Positions 1 to 9,253 are shown, counted from the stretch's first letter. The stretch is DNA of 45,230 bases from Lentisphaerae bacterium GWF2_38_69 (GCA_001803205.1 MHBE01000003.1:1-45230); one strand, 5' to 3'. Notes: generated by a model from the sequence alone, not told the origin. A program made the numbers and translations.

Positions 1-39
1 CTCATGTTCTTTTTCCTCCTGCTTGTTAAAATCGAACAT
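1..39 (-). CDS. possible start of a gene leaving the window
   Basis: On the minus strand an ATG at 39-37 opens a frame (MFDFNKQEEKEHE) that stays open to the window edge. Only 13 codons are visible, so no function can be given. It lies downstream of dnaJ in the same direction and could belong to the same transcript. A weak GAGAG lies upstream. The same bases form a perfect 9-bp inverted repeat (CTCATGTTC at 1-9, GAACATGAG at 34-42), so the open frame may be incidental. Confidence 0.25.
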   Translation of the reverse strand, partial: MFDFNKQEEKEHE

Positions 40-79
40 GAGAAAAATTATCTCTCAAACTCTAGGAAAAAAAGATGGG

Positions 80-267
80 TCATATTTGACGCTTACCTAT
101 GAGCAGGAAATATATTGCCAGAAACATCGCAAGATAAAAATAATTACCTTTTGACAGAAAGTACGCATAGAATCCCAGAAAGAAAAAGAATGGAGCAAAA
201 TACAGATAATAATAGAATTCATAACTCAGGAGAAGAAGGAACCAGATTAAAGGCTAATCCAATTCAT
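80..267 (-). pseudogene. possible small two-helix membrane protein, one-base frameshift
   Basis: The minus strand reads MNWISL from an ATG at 267-265 and then hits a stop. If one base is added in the short A/T run at 249-251, the frame continues as a very hydrophobic, aromatic-rich chain to a TGA at 82-80, giving 62 residues with two likely membrane helices and a GKRQI tail. It follows dnaJ on the same strand. I do not recognise a family. It may be a decayed gene, a sequencing error, or chance in AT-rich DNA. The rest of 40-360 shows nothing I can support. Confidence 0.25.
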
Positions 268-359
268 AGTTTTTCCCACACTTTTCAGCCCTTCTGTTCT
301 TAGTTGCATAAGAATATAATACTCATGTCAGGCAATCGTTTGTTCCTTGCCTTACAAAT

Positions 360-1529
360 TCATTCACCTCGAAAGAAACGCTTTGCCTTATCCATGAAAG
401 ATGAGATCATCGGATGATTGCTCTTTACATTTTCGAGCTGCCCGAATTCGTTTAGTTTGTCCTTTTGCTGTTTTGTCAGGTTTTGCGGGACTTCAACAAA
501 AACTTTAATGTGCTGATCGCCGCGTTTGCCTCCATGAAGAGAAGGCACACCTTTTTCTTTAAGCCTAAGGATCGTGCCGGTCTGAGTTCCTTCCGGAATC
601 CTCATTTTCGCCTGGCCTGTAATTGTAGGGACATCAACTGTTCCGCCAAGAGCCGCTGTAACAAAATCTATGGGTATATCACACATAAGATCAAGGCCGT
701 CCCTCTGGAATACTTCATGCCTTCTTACATGAATAACTACAAATAAATCTCCGTCATTGCCTCCGTTGACTCCGCTTTCGCCTTCACCGGATACGCGCAG
801 CCTTGAACCTGTATCAACGCCAGGAGGAATATGTATCTGAATATTTTTTTCAGTCCTTACCCTGCCTTCTCCGCGGCATTTAGGACAGGGTTTCTCAAGT
901 GTCTGCCCTGCTCCATGACAGCTTGGGCAAGTCTGCCTCATGCTTATAAAAGAGTGGTTAATTGAAACATACCCGCTTCCATTGCATCTCTTGCATCTTA
1001 TCCTGCTAGAACCCGGAGCCGCACCGGAACCGTTGCAAGAAGAACAGGACTGCATTTTGGAGAATGATATTTTTTTATCTGCGCCAAAAACAGCTTCTTC
1101 GAAGTCAATTTCGAGATCATATCTTAAATCATTACCATCCTGAGACGACGATCTTTTCTGCCTTGAAGAGCCACCCATTCCGCCAAATAAATCTTCAAAA
1201 GAAAAACCGCCGCCGCCCCCCGCATTACCGAAAACCTGACTGAATATATCAAATGGATCGTGAAAACCTCCAAAGCCTCCTCCTCCACCGCCGCCTCTTC
1301 CGTAATTAGTGAAAGCGTCATGTCCAAGTTGGTCATATTGAGATTTTTTCTTTGGATCTGAGAGAACTTCATATGCTTGTGAGAGTTCCTTGAATTTCTC
1401 TTCAGCTTCCTTATTTCCAGGATTCTTATCTGGATGGAATTGGATTGCCAGTTTTCTGTATGATTTCTTAATTTCTTCAGCGGTAGCAGATTTATTTACT
1501 CCGAGTATTTCATAATAATCTCTTGACAT
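360..1529 (-). CDS. dnaJ: chaperone DnaJ (Hsp40)
   Basis: Cytoplasmic co-chaperone that delivers unfolded clients to DnaK and stimulates its ATPase. The 389-residue protein has the full class I layout: a J domain with the HPD tripeptide near residue 33, a Gly/Phe-rich linker (about 75-120), four CxxCxGxG zinc motifs ([32 protein letters not shown]) and the C-terminal substrate-binding beta domains. Its ATG lies four bases after the grpE stop, with an AGGAG ribosome site inside the end of grpE, so the two genes are one translationally close operon. dnaK and hrcA are not in the window. No CIRCE element was seen upstream of grpE. Confidence 0.98.
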   Translation of the reverse strand: MSRDYYEILGVNKSATAEEIKKSYRKLAIQFHPDKNPGNKEAEEKFKELSQAYEVLSDPKKKSQYDQLGHDAFTNYGRGGGGGGGFGGFHDPFDIFSQVFGNAGGGGGFSFEDLFGGMGGSSRQKRSSSQDGNDLRYDLEIDFEEAVFGADKKISFSKMQSCSSCNGSGAAPGSSRIRCKRCNGSGYVSINHSFISMRQTCPSCHGAGQTLEKPCPKCRGEGRVRTEKNIQIHIPPGVDTGSRLRVSGEGESGVNGGNDGDLFVVIHVRRHEVFQRDGLDLMCDIPIDFVTAALGGTVDVPTITGQAKMRIPEGTQTGTILRLKEKGVPSLHGGKRGDQHIKVFVEVPQNLTKQQKDKLNEFGQLENVKSNHPMISSFMDKAKRFFRGE

Positions 1530-1533
1530 AAAT

Positions 1534-2136
1534 TTATTTCTCCTGCTGTTGTTCAGCCTTGCCGCTGCTGATTATAACGGAGGCTGGCCTTATCAGCCTG
1601 TCTCCCATTTTGTAGCCGGATCTCCACTGCTTTACGACTGCGTCTTTATCAATAGTGTTTGAAGGCTCATGGGCAATAGCCTCATGAAAGCTTGGATCAA
1701 AGGGTTTTCCAACTGCATTTATTGCTTCTACTCCCAAATTGGACAATGCTTTTTCAAATTCAGACTTAATGAGTTTCATGCCCTCATAAAGTTTATCAAG
1801 ATTATCAGATGTTTCAGCAGAGCTCAGAGCCAACTCAAAGTGATCCAATACCGGAACAATTTGATTTAAGACTTCAAACTGAGAGTTTATTCTTATATCT
1901 CCTTTTTCCCTTACAACACGCTTGCGAAAATTATCATATTCAGCATTTAGTCTGAGATATTTATCCTCAGATGCGGCAAGTTTTTCTTTAAGCTCGGTAA
2001 TTAAGTTTTCGTTCTGGGAATTATCAGTTTGTATAACATTATCTGAGTAATCCCCCGGGGCTTCGCAATCATTGATATTGTCTGAAATATCTGGCTGGTT
2101 GTCATTTTTTTGATCTTTCTTTTCGTGTTTCGACAT
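1534..2136 (-). CDS. grpE: nucleotide exchange factor GrpE
   Basis: Releases ADP from DnaK during the chaperone cycle. The 200-residue protein has an acidic, low-complexity N-terminus (residues 1-45), a long coiled-coil helix (about 45-100, with the conserved YDNFRKRV segment) and a C-terminal beta domain ending in the typical [13 protein letters not shown] motif. An excellent GGAGG ribosome site precedes the ATG. It is the first gene of the grpE-dnaJ pair and is divergent from mtnP. Confidence 0.97.
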   Translation of the reverse strand: MSKHEKKDQKNDNQPDISDNINDCEAPGDYSDNVIQTDNSQNENLITELKEKLAASEDKYLRLNAEYDNFRKRVVREKGDIRINSQFEVLNQIVPVLDHFELALSSAETSDNLDKLYEGMKLIKSEFEKALSNLGVEAINAVGKPFDPSFHEAIAHEPSNTIDKDAVVKQWRSGYKMGDRLIRPASVIISSGKAEQQQEK

Positions 2137-2188
2137 AAAACGGGAACCTCCGGTTTTAAACAGGCTTGTAGCTTTTAATTATTTTATT

Positions 2189-2217
2189 TTGACTTATATA
2201 TAGAACTATAATAAAAT
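2189..2217 (+). promoter_or_regulatory. putative sigma-70 type promoter of mtnP
   Basis: TTGACT at 2189-2194 and TAAAAT at 2212-2217 are separated by 17 bases, close to the sigma-70 consensus. The mtnP start codon lies about 47 bases downstream and has an AAGGA ribosome site at 2252-2256. This is a visual match only. Confidence 0.45.
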
Positions 2218-2263
2218 GTAATTAGTTGAAATTTCAATAAATTCAATCATAAAGGACTTTTCT

Positions 2264-3151
2264 ATGAAGTTAGGCGTTATCGGCGGAAGCGGGTTATATT
2301 CTATTGAAGGACTCCAGATTAAGGAAAAAATACCTCTACAGACACCATTTGGAAAACCTTCTGATGCATATCTTTCCGGCAGTATAGCCGGCCTGGAAGT
2401 TGTTTTCCTGCCCAGGCATGGAGAAGGACATACAATCTCTCCTTCTGAAATAAATCATAGAGCCAATATTTACGGAATGAAAAAACTTGGCGTCACTCAC
2501 ATATTAAGTTTTTCAGCTGTTGGAAGCCTTCAGGGACATTTTCCTCCCAAAGATATTGTTATAATTGACCAGTATTTCGATAGAACAAAACAATCTGAAA
2601 ATCATACTTTTTTCAGAAATGGGATAGCTGCCCACATTCCTTTTGGAGATCCGATTTGTCCTGAATTTAAGAATTTAATTTTCAAGGAAGCGCAAAAAGC
2701 TGTTGCCGCAATCTACGGCACTGGGGAAGGGAAGCCCAAAGCTGTTAACGGAGGGACTTATGTAAATATGGAAGGTCCGGCATTTTCAACCAAAGCTGAA
2801 TCTAAGTATTACAAAGCATGCGGATTTGACCTTATCGGAATGACAAGTTTGGCAGAAGCAAAACTCTCCAGGGAAGCTGAGATATGTTATAGCGCAGTAG
2901 CAATGGTGACTGATTTTGACTGCTGGCACTCCGATCACGACAGCGTCACAGTAGATATGGTAGTAGAAACTATGAAATCAAACATCAGAACAGCTAAAGA
3001 AATACTATCAAACGCCGTGAAAGTTTTTAAAACACTGACAAGAAACTGCCCCTGCCCTCACGCTCTTAAAGGAGCAATAATGACTTCAAAAGACAAAATT
3101 ACTCCTGAAATTAAAAGCAGACTGGATATTATTGCAGGGAAATACTTTTAA
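2264..3151 (+). CDS. mtnP: S-methyl-5'-thioadenosine phosphorylase
   Basis: Cleaves methylthioadenosine with phosphate to adenine and 5-methylthioribose-1-phosphate, the first step of methionine salvage and polyamine by-product recycling. The 295-residue protein shows the N-terminal IGGSGLY phosphate loop, the PRHGEGHTISPSEINHRAN signature and NGGTYVNMEGPAFST. The TDFDCW segment (near residue 220) carries the Asp residues that favour 6-amino purines, which separates MTAP from purine nucleoside phosphorylase. AAGGA lies 7 bases before the ATG. No other methionine-salvage gene is adjacent. Confidence 0.93.
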   Translation: MKLGVIGGSGLYSIEGLQIKEKIPLQTPFGKPSDAYLSGSIAGLEVVFLPRHGEGHTISPSEINHRANIYGMKKLGVTHILSFSAVGSLQGHFPPKDIVIIDQYFDRTKQSENHTFFRNGIAAHIPFGDPICPEFKNLIFKEAQKAVAAIYGTGEGKPKAVNGGTYVNMEGPAFSTKAESKYYKACGFDLIGMTSLAEAKLSREAEICYSAVAMVTDFDCWHSDHDSVTVDMVVETMKSNIRTAKEILSNAVKVFKTLTRNCPCPHALKGAIMTSKDKITPEIKSRLDIIAGKYF

Positions 3152-3171
3152 TAGAAGAAATTAATAAGCTG

Positions 3172-3786
3172 TTATTGAGCAGAGGGCTGACTAGTTCTCT
3201 GCCATATTTCATTTCTCCCGAATAAAGAAAAACCCACAAAACCCCTTATTTTCAAAGTATTGCCATTATTGTCCAGTTCAGCTGTACAATCATATGTATT
3301 ACCTGACCATGGATCTAATATTGTTCCCCCGGAAAATGTAGTTGCGCTATCCTTACTCAGGTTTTTGAGTATAATCAATCCTACGACAGGTTTATTCTTG
3401 TCCTCTCCTCTGCACATATAGCAAACTATCCCTTTATCTTTTTCCTGGAGGGTTTCTACAATTTTGCCAAAATAGTTTCCATTAGACATATATACCTGAA
3501 TAATAGCATTATCCACACCTGTTTTATCGTCAAAAGTCTTCCAATATCCTACAATCTCTGATTTATTAGTTTCAACTACAGCAGGTTTGAGGTTTTCATT
3601 AACGGGCTGAGGAGGAACTGAAGGAACCGCTGATTTATCAGTTTCAACAACAGATGGTTTGAGGTCTTCCGCAACAGGTATAAGAGGAATTGAAGGAGGA
3701 TTAACCTTGTTATCATTCTTACAACCTGAAAAAGATAAGATAATAAAAGAAAAAACTACCAATAAAGCGCTAAATCTTTTCTGCAT
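3172..3786 (-). CDS. DUF2147 lipoprotein
   Basis: Predicted secreted lipoprotein. The start chosen is the second Met (ATG at 3786), because the first ATG at 3798 lies inside the GGAGGAAG ribosome site. This gives a basic n-region, a hydrophobic stretch and a lipobox LSFSGC with the lipidated Cys at residue 22. A Pro-rich linker follows, containing two imperfect copies of a unit like 'NENLKPAVVETNKS'. The C-terminal two thirds (from about residue 80, IVGYWKTFDD) match the DUF2147 fold: GYWKT, GKIVE, a CYMCRG pair of cysteines and GLIIL. Function is unknown; the family is generally periplasmic. The gene is convergent with mtnP. Confidence 0.8.
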   Translation of the reverse strand: MQKRFSALLVVFSFIILSFSGCKNDNKVNPPSIPLIPVAEDLKPSVVETDKSAVPSVPPQPVNENLKPAVVETNKSEIVGYWKTFDDKTGVDNAIIQVYMSNGNYFGKIVETLQEKDKGIVCYMCRGEDKNKPVVGLIILKNLSKDSATTFSGGTILDPWSGNTYDCTAELDNNGNTLKIRGFVGFSLFGRNEIWQRTSQPSAQ

Positions 3787-3960
3787 TACTTCCTCCATGA
3801 TTTCTTACATTAAATTTTCTAAAAAGACCGTTTTCCAGCCATTATAAAATAAAGTATTGCTTTTGTCCACACAACTTCAGCAACAAGCTGTTTTACTCCC
3901 AAAGACTAATAAACTTAACTTTCGGGTTTAATAAAAACGCATAAATATTTTATAATAAAT

Positions 3961-4035
3961 GGATTAACATATATATAATGCTATAATAATGTTGTAATTA
4001 CAATACAATTAAAAAGCACTAAATAAAGTTAATCC
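3961..4035 (+). repeat. inverted repeat in the IS4-like leader, copy 1
   Basis: GGATTAAC (3961-3968) and GTTAATCC (4028-4035) are perfectly complementary and the second arm ends 4 bases before the transposase ATG. The second copy of the element has GGCTAATC at 43931-43938 and GATTAGCC at 43865-43872, so pairing is kept although the sequence changed. It could fold in the mRNA and restrain initiation, or be a protein-binding site. Confidence 0.55.
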
Positions 4036-4039
4036 AAAA

Positions 4040-5499
4040 ATGAAAAAGAATAAATTAAGCAATATCAGTTTAACACCAGTAGGGGACAGTTTAAAGGGCG
4101 ATTATACATTTGTTGATAACGAGATTCAGGATTCGATTAAGAAACTAAATTTTTTCCGGCATGTAAAACAATACAGCAAAACCAAGAGAAGCGGATGGAG
4201 CATGGAGTCGACAGTTTATACATTACTTATATGGGTGTACCTGAAAAATGATTCCATAAAAATGTTTTACGAGAAGTGCCTGTTTGTTTTCTTTAAAGGC
4301 GGAAAAGATGTTCTATATGAAACGATGAGGGATGAAGGAACAAACTGGAGGCAGATATCATTTTCTACAGCTAAAGAAATGCCAGCGTAACAGAAAAAGC
4401 CTTTGTAGTTGACGATTCTATAAAAGAACGAAGCGGGAAAAAAGTAGAAGGAATATCAAAACATTTTGAGCACTCTCAAGGGCGCTATGTAATGGGGCAT
4501 CAGATGATAGAACTTGGCCTGGCATTTAAAAATGGGTTTCTGCCTTTGGATCGTCAAATATTCATAGGGGATAAAAAAGCGCATCTGCTCAACAACGCTT
4601 TCAAGGACTCCATAAGTGCTGCAGCCCAGGACTTTAAATGTGCCCTTGAAAAGGATAAGAATGAAATGTTCAGATCTATGCTCCAAAGGACAATTAGAAA
4701 AGGCTTCATGGCTAAGTATTGTCTGGCTGATTCATGGTTTTGCAGCAAAAAGAATATAAGAACGGTAATAGACAATAATCTTACCGGGATACTCAGAACA
4801 AAAAGAAGCAAACTCAATTATTTGTTTAACGGCAAATTATACACCCTAGTTGAATTGTATTTTCTTTTAAGGCGCCGCTTCAGAAAAAACTCACAATGCA
4901 AATGGAAAACATTCAGTGCAGTTGTCAAGATTGACTTGTCCGAGGACATCAAGATACATGACTACATTCAGGTCAAACTTGTATTCAGCGCGCCCAAGGA
5001 TCAGAAAAAAGATCAATGGGCGGCATTTCTATCTACGGATATAAACCTCAGCAATGAAGATGTCTTGAAAGTCTAGGCCATGCGGTGGGGAGTGGAGGTT
5101 TACTTTAAGGAAATAAAGCAGAATATGGGATTTCTAAAAGAACAGTCATGGTCTTATGTTTCTCACTATGCGTCAATCCATCTGACTGCAATACGGTATA
5201 TGCTTTTATTCGATATACTGTTACTGTCGGGAAACTGTTGCTCATTCGGCAGCATGAGAAACGCTTTAACCGGAAAACTTGAGATGCTGACTTTTGCTGC
5301 ATTGCTGTGGGAATTATTCAAAGCTATCATATATGGAGTTCTGGATACATTTAAGGATCTGATTGGCGAAAAAATGTTAAACAAAATCAAAAGCAAGATA
5401 AGCTCTACCATCGAAGAGTTCCTTGAAAAAGCTCTTCAGTTAGATGAAAATTATATTACCAATGAGCTTAGAGCAGAACGATTAGGGGTGTTGAGATGA
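4040..5499 (+). pseudogene. IS4-family transposase, frameshifted and nonsense-mutated
   Basis: DDE transposase in three pieces. The N-terminal part (4040-4390) shifts frame near 4380. The middle frame carries the first catalytic region (FVVDDSIKERSGKK) and the second Asp (YCLADSWF). A TAG at 5074-5076 then interrupts the gene before AMRWGVEVYFKEIKQ. The IS4-family signature is Y(2)R(3)E(6)K, and the TAG sits exactly at the Tyr, so an amber mutation replaced it. The C-terminal helix region runs to 5499. With a frameshift and a stop it should not make active transposase. Confidence 0.88.
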
Positions 5500-5629
5500 C
5501 AAGCCCATATGCAAAAAAATGAAACCCGAAACTTTAGTAATAAAGTCTCAAAATCTTGAATTGAGTTCATCTTTGTGTAACATCCTAATAAACGATATAT
5601 CTCTAAAATTCTTAATATTACTGAGGGTT

Positions 5630-6535
5630 ATGGAAAATATTTCATTATTTATAAAAGCTTTTGGCAATTACCTTTCTCTGGAAAAAGGCTTAAGTAAAAA
5701 TACCGTTTCTTCCTACATTTCTGATATAAACTTTTTTGTCGAATATTTAAACAAAAAGAAGCTTGATGATTTTGGGACATTAACAAGAGATGACCTGCTT
5801 GGATATCTTGAAAACTGTTCAGATAATCAGATGGAACCAACTTCGATAGCAAGAAAACTTGTCTCAATCAAAGTTTTCTTTCGTTATCTGCTTTCTGAAA
5901 AAATCATTAAAACAGATATAACAGATGTTATGAATTCTCCAAAGCTATGGAGAGTTCTTCCAGATTTTCTCACAATCGAAGAGATTGACAAAATGCTCGA
6001 TGTGTTTGCCCCTAACTCAAAAGATCCATTGATTATCAGGAACAGAGCCATAATTGAACTGATATACTCCTGCGGATTGAGAGTATCAGAACTCGTTAAT
6101 ATACAGATTCATGATTTAAAGTTTGATGATGCCATAATCAAAGTCACCGGCAAAGGAAATAAAGAAAGAATTGTGCCTGTAGGAGCCAAAGCCGAAAAAA
6201 TTCTTACAAAATATATTCAGGTATCCAGACCTGAACTTCTCAAGAATAACCCTACGCAATCCAAGATATTTGTCTCACATAACGGCAGAATTCTCACTAG
6301 GGCTATGATTTGGAATATTGTTAAAGAGGCAGCCCGTCTTGCCGGCATCAAAAAAAATATTTATCCGCATACTCTAAGGCATTCTTTTGCAAGCCATCTG
6401 CTTCAGAACGGCGCGGATCTCAGAGTCATTCAGGAAATGCTTGGGCATGCAGATATAAGCACTACCCAGATTTATACTCATGTCGATCAGAACAGGCTGA
6501 AAAATATTATAAAAACTTTTCACCCAAGAGCATAA
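5630..6535 (+). CDS. xerD: site-specific tyrosine recombinase XerD
   Basis: Resolves chromosome dimers at dif together with XerC; cytoplasmic, acting at the divisome via FtsK. I place the start at ATG 5630 (MENISLFIKAF), giving about 301 residues, the normal XerD length. The longer open frame from 5519 would run into the IS right end. The N-terminal SAM-like core-binding domain spans residues 1-90. The catalytic domain shows R in SCGLRVSEL, K in GKGNKER, HTLRHSFASHLL, GH and the nucleophile Tyr in TTQIYTHV. The ending FHPRA favours XerD over XerC. The gene stands alone, convergent with leuD. Confidence 0.9.
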   Translation: MENISLFIKAFGNYLSLEKGLSKNTVSSYISDINFFVEYLNKKKLDDFGTLTRDDLLGYLENCSDNQMEPTSIARKLVSIKVFFRYLLSEKIIKTDITDVMNSPKLWRVLPDFLTIEEIDKMLDVFAPNSKDPLIIRNRAIIELIYSCGLRVSELVNIQIHDLKFDDAIIKVTGKGNKERIVPVGAKAEKILTKYIQVSRPELLKNNPTQSKIFVSHNGRILTRAMIWNIVKEAARLAGIKKNIYPHTLRHSFASHLLQNGADLRVIQEMLGHADISTTQIYTHVDQNRLKNIIKTFHPRA

Positions 6536-6551
6536 AAACTGCTTCAAACGC

Positions 6552-7076
6552 TTAGTATTTTGAATTGGCAAAACCTACCCATCCGCCAGCTTCAACAAGT
6601 GCTTTATCGAAACCGCCGAGACGGAACTGTATCACCTCTGAAATACCTCCGGAAGAAATTGATATTTCCCCTTTCTTAACATCGACTTTGGCATAAGTAT
6701 CCATGCCTGAATATTTTTTAAAGAGAGATTCAATAGTTTCAGTTGGAAGTTCAATCGCAAGCATGCCGCAATTAAAGTTGTTCTGCCTGAATATCCTTGC
6801 AAAACTTTCAGCGATAACCACATTTATATTGTTAACTTCAAGAGCCCATGGAGCATGTTCTCTTGAAGAACCGCAACCGAAATTCTTTCTTGAAATAACT
6901 ATCTCTTTGTCCATTAAATCTTCTCTGGGATCAAAACCTTTTAATTTTAAATCTTCAAAAAGATGAGGTTTTAATGCTTCTTTGGAAACTTCTGTAAGAT
7001 ACTTAGCTGGAATTACTTCATCAGTATTTATATCTGATCTGTCTAAAAACAGCACTTTGCCTTCAAATCGTTTCAT
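6552..7076 (-). CDS. leuD: 3-isopropylmalate dehydratase small subunit
   Basis: Small (swivel) subunit that forms the active isomerase with LeuC, converting 2- to 3-isopropylmalate in leucine synthesis. At 174 residues it is the short LeuD2 type. It has DEVIPAKYL near the N-terminus, the CGSSREHAPWAL active-site motif and the FARIFRQNNFNCGML segment. The substrate loop reads YLTE, so a role in a related reaction (homoaconitase or citramalate branch) cannot be excluded. It follows leuC by 18 bases with an AGGAG ribosome site. Confidence 0.92.
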   Translation of the reverse strand: MKRFEGKVLFLDRSDINTDEVIPAKYLTEVSKEALKPHLFEDLKLKGFDPREDLMDKEIVISRKNFGCGSSREHAPWALEVNNINVVIAESFARIFRQNNFNCGMLAIELPTETIESLFKKYSGMDTYAKVDVKKGEISISSGGISEVIQFRLGGFDKALVEAGGWVGFANSKY

Positions 7077-7094
7077 TTTTAAGGTCTCCTTGGT

Positions 7095-8378
7095 TTACAC
7101 TTTGAAAAATGGAGAATTAGTTATCTTGCCTTCGATAGCTGTAGCTGCCGCGGTAGCAGGACTCATCAGGTGAATCATGCCTCCTTTGCCCATTCTTCCG
7201 TTAAAATTCCTGTTAGTAGTAGCAGCGCAGACTTCGCCATTTGCCAGAACACCGTTGCTCATTCCGAGGCATGCTCCGCAAGTTGGATTTGTCACGCAGA
7301 AACCCGCATCCATAAATATCTTTATAAGGCCTTCTGACATAGCCTGCTCGAATATCTTGGGAGTGGCAGGAGAAAGAACTGCCCTGACATTATCGCTTAT
7401 TTTTTTACCTTTAAGAACGGCTGCAGCAATTCTCAGGTCTTCAATCCTTCCATTTGTACAGGAACCTATATAAATCTGATCGACAACTGTCCCTTGCGCT
7501 TCTCTGACGCTCTTTACCTGATCTGGTTTAAATCCCACAGTTATAAGCGGCTCAAGCTTACTTAAATCATATTCGATAACTTTTTCAAAAGATGCGTCTG
7601 AATCGGATTTGTATTTGCTATAATTTGCAAGAGCGGCTTCTTTTGTATCAAAATCTTCTTTTATAAAATCCCACAAATATTCAACTGTTTTCATATCCGG
7701 ATAACATATCCCGCAAGTACCGCCGGCCTCAATAGCCATATTGCAAAGGGTCATTCTTGATTCCATGCTCATATCGTCAATAAGCGAACCTGTAAATTCC
7801 ATTACACAGTCAGTAGCTCCATTGACACCTATCTGTGAAATTATAAACAGAATTACATCCTTGGCATAAACTCCCTCAGGCAGTTTACCTTTAAGAATAA
7901 ATTTCATTGTTTTGGGATATTTGAAAGCGCATACTCCTTTGAGAATTCCTACTTCCAGGTCGGTAGTTCCTATCCCTGCCGCGAAAGCTCCGAAAGCACC
8001 GTATGTGCAAGTATGAGAATCACCCATTATTGCCGTAAATCCCGGACGGATAAAACCTTTTTCCGGAAAAATTGCGTGGCATACGCCATTACGGCCAATA
8101 TCAAAGAACTCAATCTCGTGTCTTCTTGACCAATCGCGGAGGATTTTTCCCTGTTCGGCAGTTTTTGAATCCTTTGCAGGAGTCACATGATCTATTACCG
8201 CTTTTATTTTGGAAGGGTCATAAACTTTATCCATATCTCTTGCGATAAGGTCATTGATAGCAATTGGAGTAGTTATTTCATGACAGAAAACTCTGTCAAT
8301 TTTAAGCACATAAGACCCCTTGAAAGGTTCATCAAGTAGATGTTCTTCAAAAATCTTTTCAGCTATAGTCTTTCCCAT
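7095..8378 (-). CDS. leuC: 3-isopropylmalate dehydratase large subunit
   Basis: Carries the [4Fe-4S] cluster of the isopropylmalate isomerase. The 427-residue length and sequence are of the LeuC2/archaeal-HacA branch rather than the enterobacterial type of about 465 residues. Visible motifs are MGDSHTCTYGAFGAFAAG, the cluster Cys in GSCTNGR, and the CxxC cluster pair in NPTCGACLGM. A GGAGGA ribosome site precedes the ATG. With leuD it forms a two-gene operon; leuA and leuB are not here. A perfect palindrome lies 32 bases upstream of the start. Confidence 0.92.
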   Translation of the reverse strand: MGKTIAEKIFEEHLLDEPFKGSYVLKIDRVFCHEITTPIAINDLIARDMDKVYDPSKIKAVIDHVTPAKDSKTAEQGKILRDWSRRHEIEFFDIGRNGVCHAIFPEKGFIRPGFTAIMGDSHTCTYGAFGAFAAGIGTTDLEVGILKGVCAFKYPKTMKFILKGKLPEGVYAKDVILFIISQIGVNGATDCVMEFTGSLIDDMSMESRMTLCNMAIEAGGTCGICYPDMKTVEYLWDFIKEDFDTKEAALANYSKYKSDSDASFEKVIEYDLSKLEPLITVGFKPDQVKSVREAQGTVVDQIYIGSCTNGRIEDLRIAAAVLKGKKISDNVRAVLSPATPKIFEQAMSEGLIKIFMDAGFCVTNPTCGACLGMSNGVLANGEVCAATTNRNFNGRMGKGGMIHLMSPATAAATAIEGKITNSPFFKV

Positions 8379-8409
8379 AAGTATGATTCCTCCTCAATCT
8401 TAATGAGCA

Positions 8410-8432
8410 AATATCAAGTTAAAATTGATATT
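8410..8432. promoter_or_regulatory. perfect 8-bp palindrome upstream of leuC (operator-like)
   Basis: AATATCAA at 8410-8417 and TTGATATT at 8425-8432 are exact inverted copies with a 7-base spacer. They lie between the divergent leuC and pyrE starts, nearer leuC. The symmetry and spacing suit a dimeric repressor, but the region is AT-rich. A 10-bp palindrome GATAATTATC at 8462-8471 is also present. Confidence 0.35.
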
Positions 8433-8569
8433 GTAAATTATTTGTTTTCAACTTCTCTGACGATAATTATCATATTTTTGTATTGATAAATTAATTTTTG
8501 GAATTCGATTAAACAGGTCTGAATAGTTTATATTAAAACAATCTATGAAAATGGAGACTTCTTTTTTAT

Positions 8570-9253
8570 ATGACTGAATATGCTGTTAAACTTGCCGAAG
8601 CCGGATTAAAAATCAATGCGATGAAACTAAATGCGAAAAACCCTTTTCAATGGGCGTCAGGGTTCTTTATGCCGATATACAATGACAACCGCATGTTCCT
8701 ATTCTATCCGGAATTCAGAAAACTTATCCTTGATGGTTTTCTAGACATAATCAGAACAAAAAAAATTATTATCGATGTGATTGCCGGTACAAGTACAGCC
8801 GGAATACCTCATGGAACACTTTTGGCAGAAGCTCTTGGTCTTCCCTTTATTTACATCAGGGAAAAGCCCAAGGCTCACGGGCTGAAAAACCAGATAGAAG
8901 GAATAGATGCTGAAAAAGACCTTGAAGGAAAAAAAATAATTGTCATTGAAGACCTTATTTCGACAGGAGGAAGCTCCGCCAAAGCTGTTCAGGCCGTAAG
9001 AGAGGCAAACGGCAAAGTAGACTACTGCCTGTCTATATTCAGTTATAACCTTTTAAATGCGCTCAATGAATTTGCTAAACTTGACAAACCCTGCAAAGTT
9101 TTATCTATTCTTGAATATGACACGCTCATTGATACAGCAAAAAAAACAGGCTATATTTCTGACGAACAGCAGGAAGCGTTGAAATTATGGCGCCACGAAC
9201 CTTTCGAATGGGGCGAGAAGAGAGGTTTTGCCAGAATAGTAAAAAAGCAATAA
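8570..9253 (+). CDS. pyrE: orotate phosphoribosyltransferase
   Basis: Joins orotate to PRPP to make OMP, the fifth step of pyrimidine synthesis. The 227-residue protein has the type I PRTase fold with IDVIAGTSTAGIPHGTLLA, the flexible-loop YIREKPKAHGLKNQIEG and the PRPP-binding motif IIVIEDLISTGGSSAKAV. GGAG lies upstream of the ATG. It is followed by pyrF, whose product acts next, with a 23-base gap. Confidence 0.95.
   Translation: MTEYAVKLAEAGLKINAMKLNAKNPFQWASGFFMPIYNDNRMFLFYPEFRKLILDGFLDIIRTKKIIIDVIAGTSTAGIPHGTLLAEALGLPFIYIREKPKAHGLKNQIEGIDAEKDLEGKKIIVIEDLISTGGSSAKAVQAVREANGKVDYCLSIFSYNLLNALNEFAKLDKPCKVLSILEYDTLIDTAKKTGYISDEQQEALKLWRHEPFEWGEKRGFARIVKKQ

Larger units (their letters stand above)
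3920..5531 (+). mobile_element. IS4-family insertion sequence, inactivated (copy 1)
   Basis: A perfect 10-bp terminal inverted repeat, TTTCGGGTTT (3920-3929) and AAACCCGAAA (5522-5531), brackets a degenerate DDE transposase. The total of about 1.6 kb fits the IS4 family. Between the left end and the transposase ATG lies an 8-bp inverted repeat. A second, truncated copy lies inverted at 43372-43980, where the end reads AAATCAGAAA. No target duplication can be defined with confidence. Confidence 0.8.

Noticed and set aside
115-303. Plus-strand 62-codon reading frame before dnaJ
   Set aside because: Polar, unstructured translation without a ribosome site; the opposite strand gives a more protein-like (if frameshifted) reading.
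330-352. Terminator after dnaJ (AGGCAA/TTGCCT hairpin)
   Set aside because: The stem is 6 bp with an 11-base loop and no T run follows on the minus strand.
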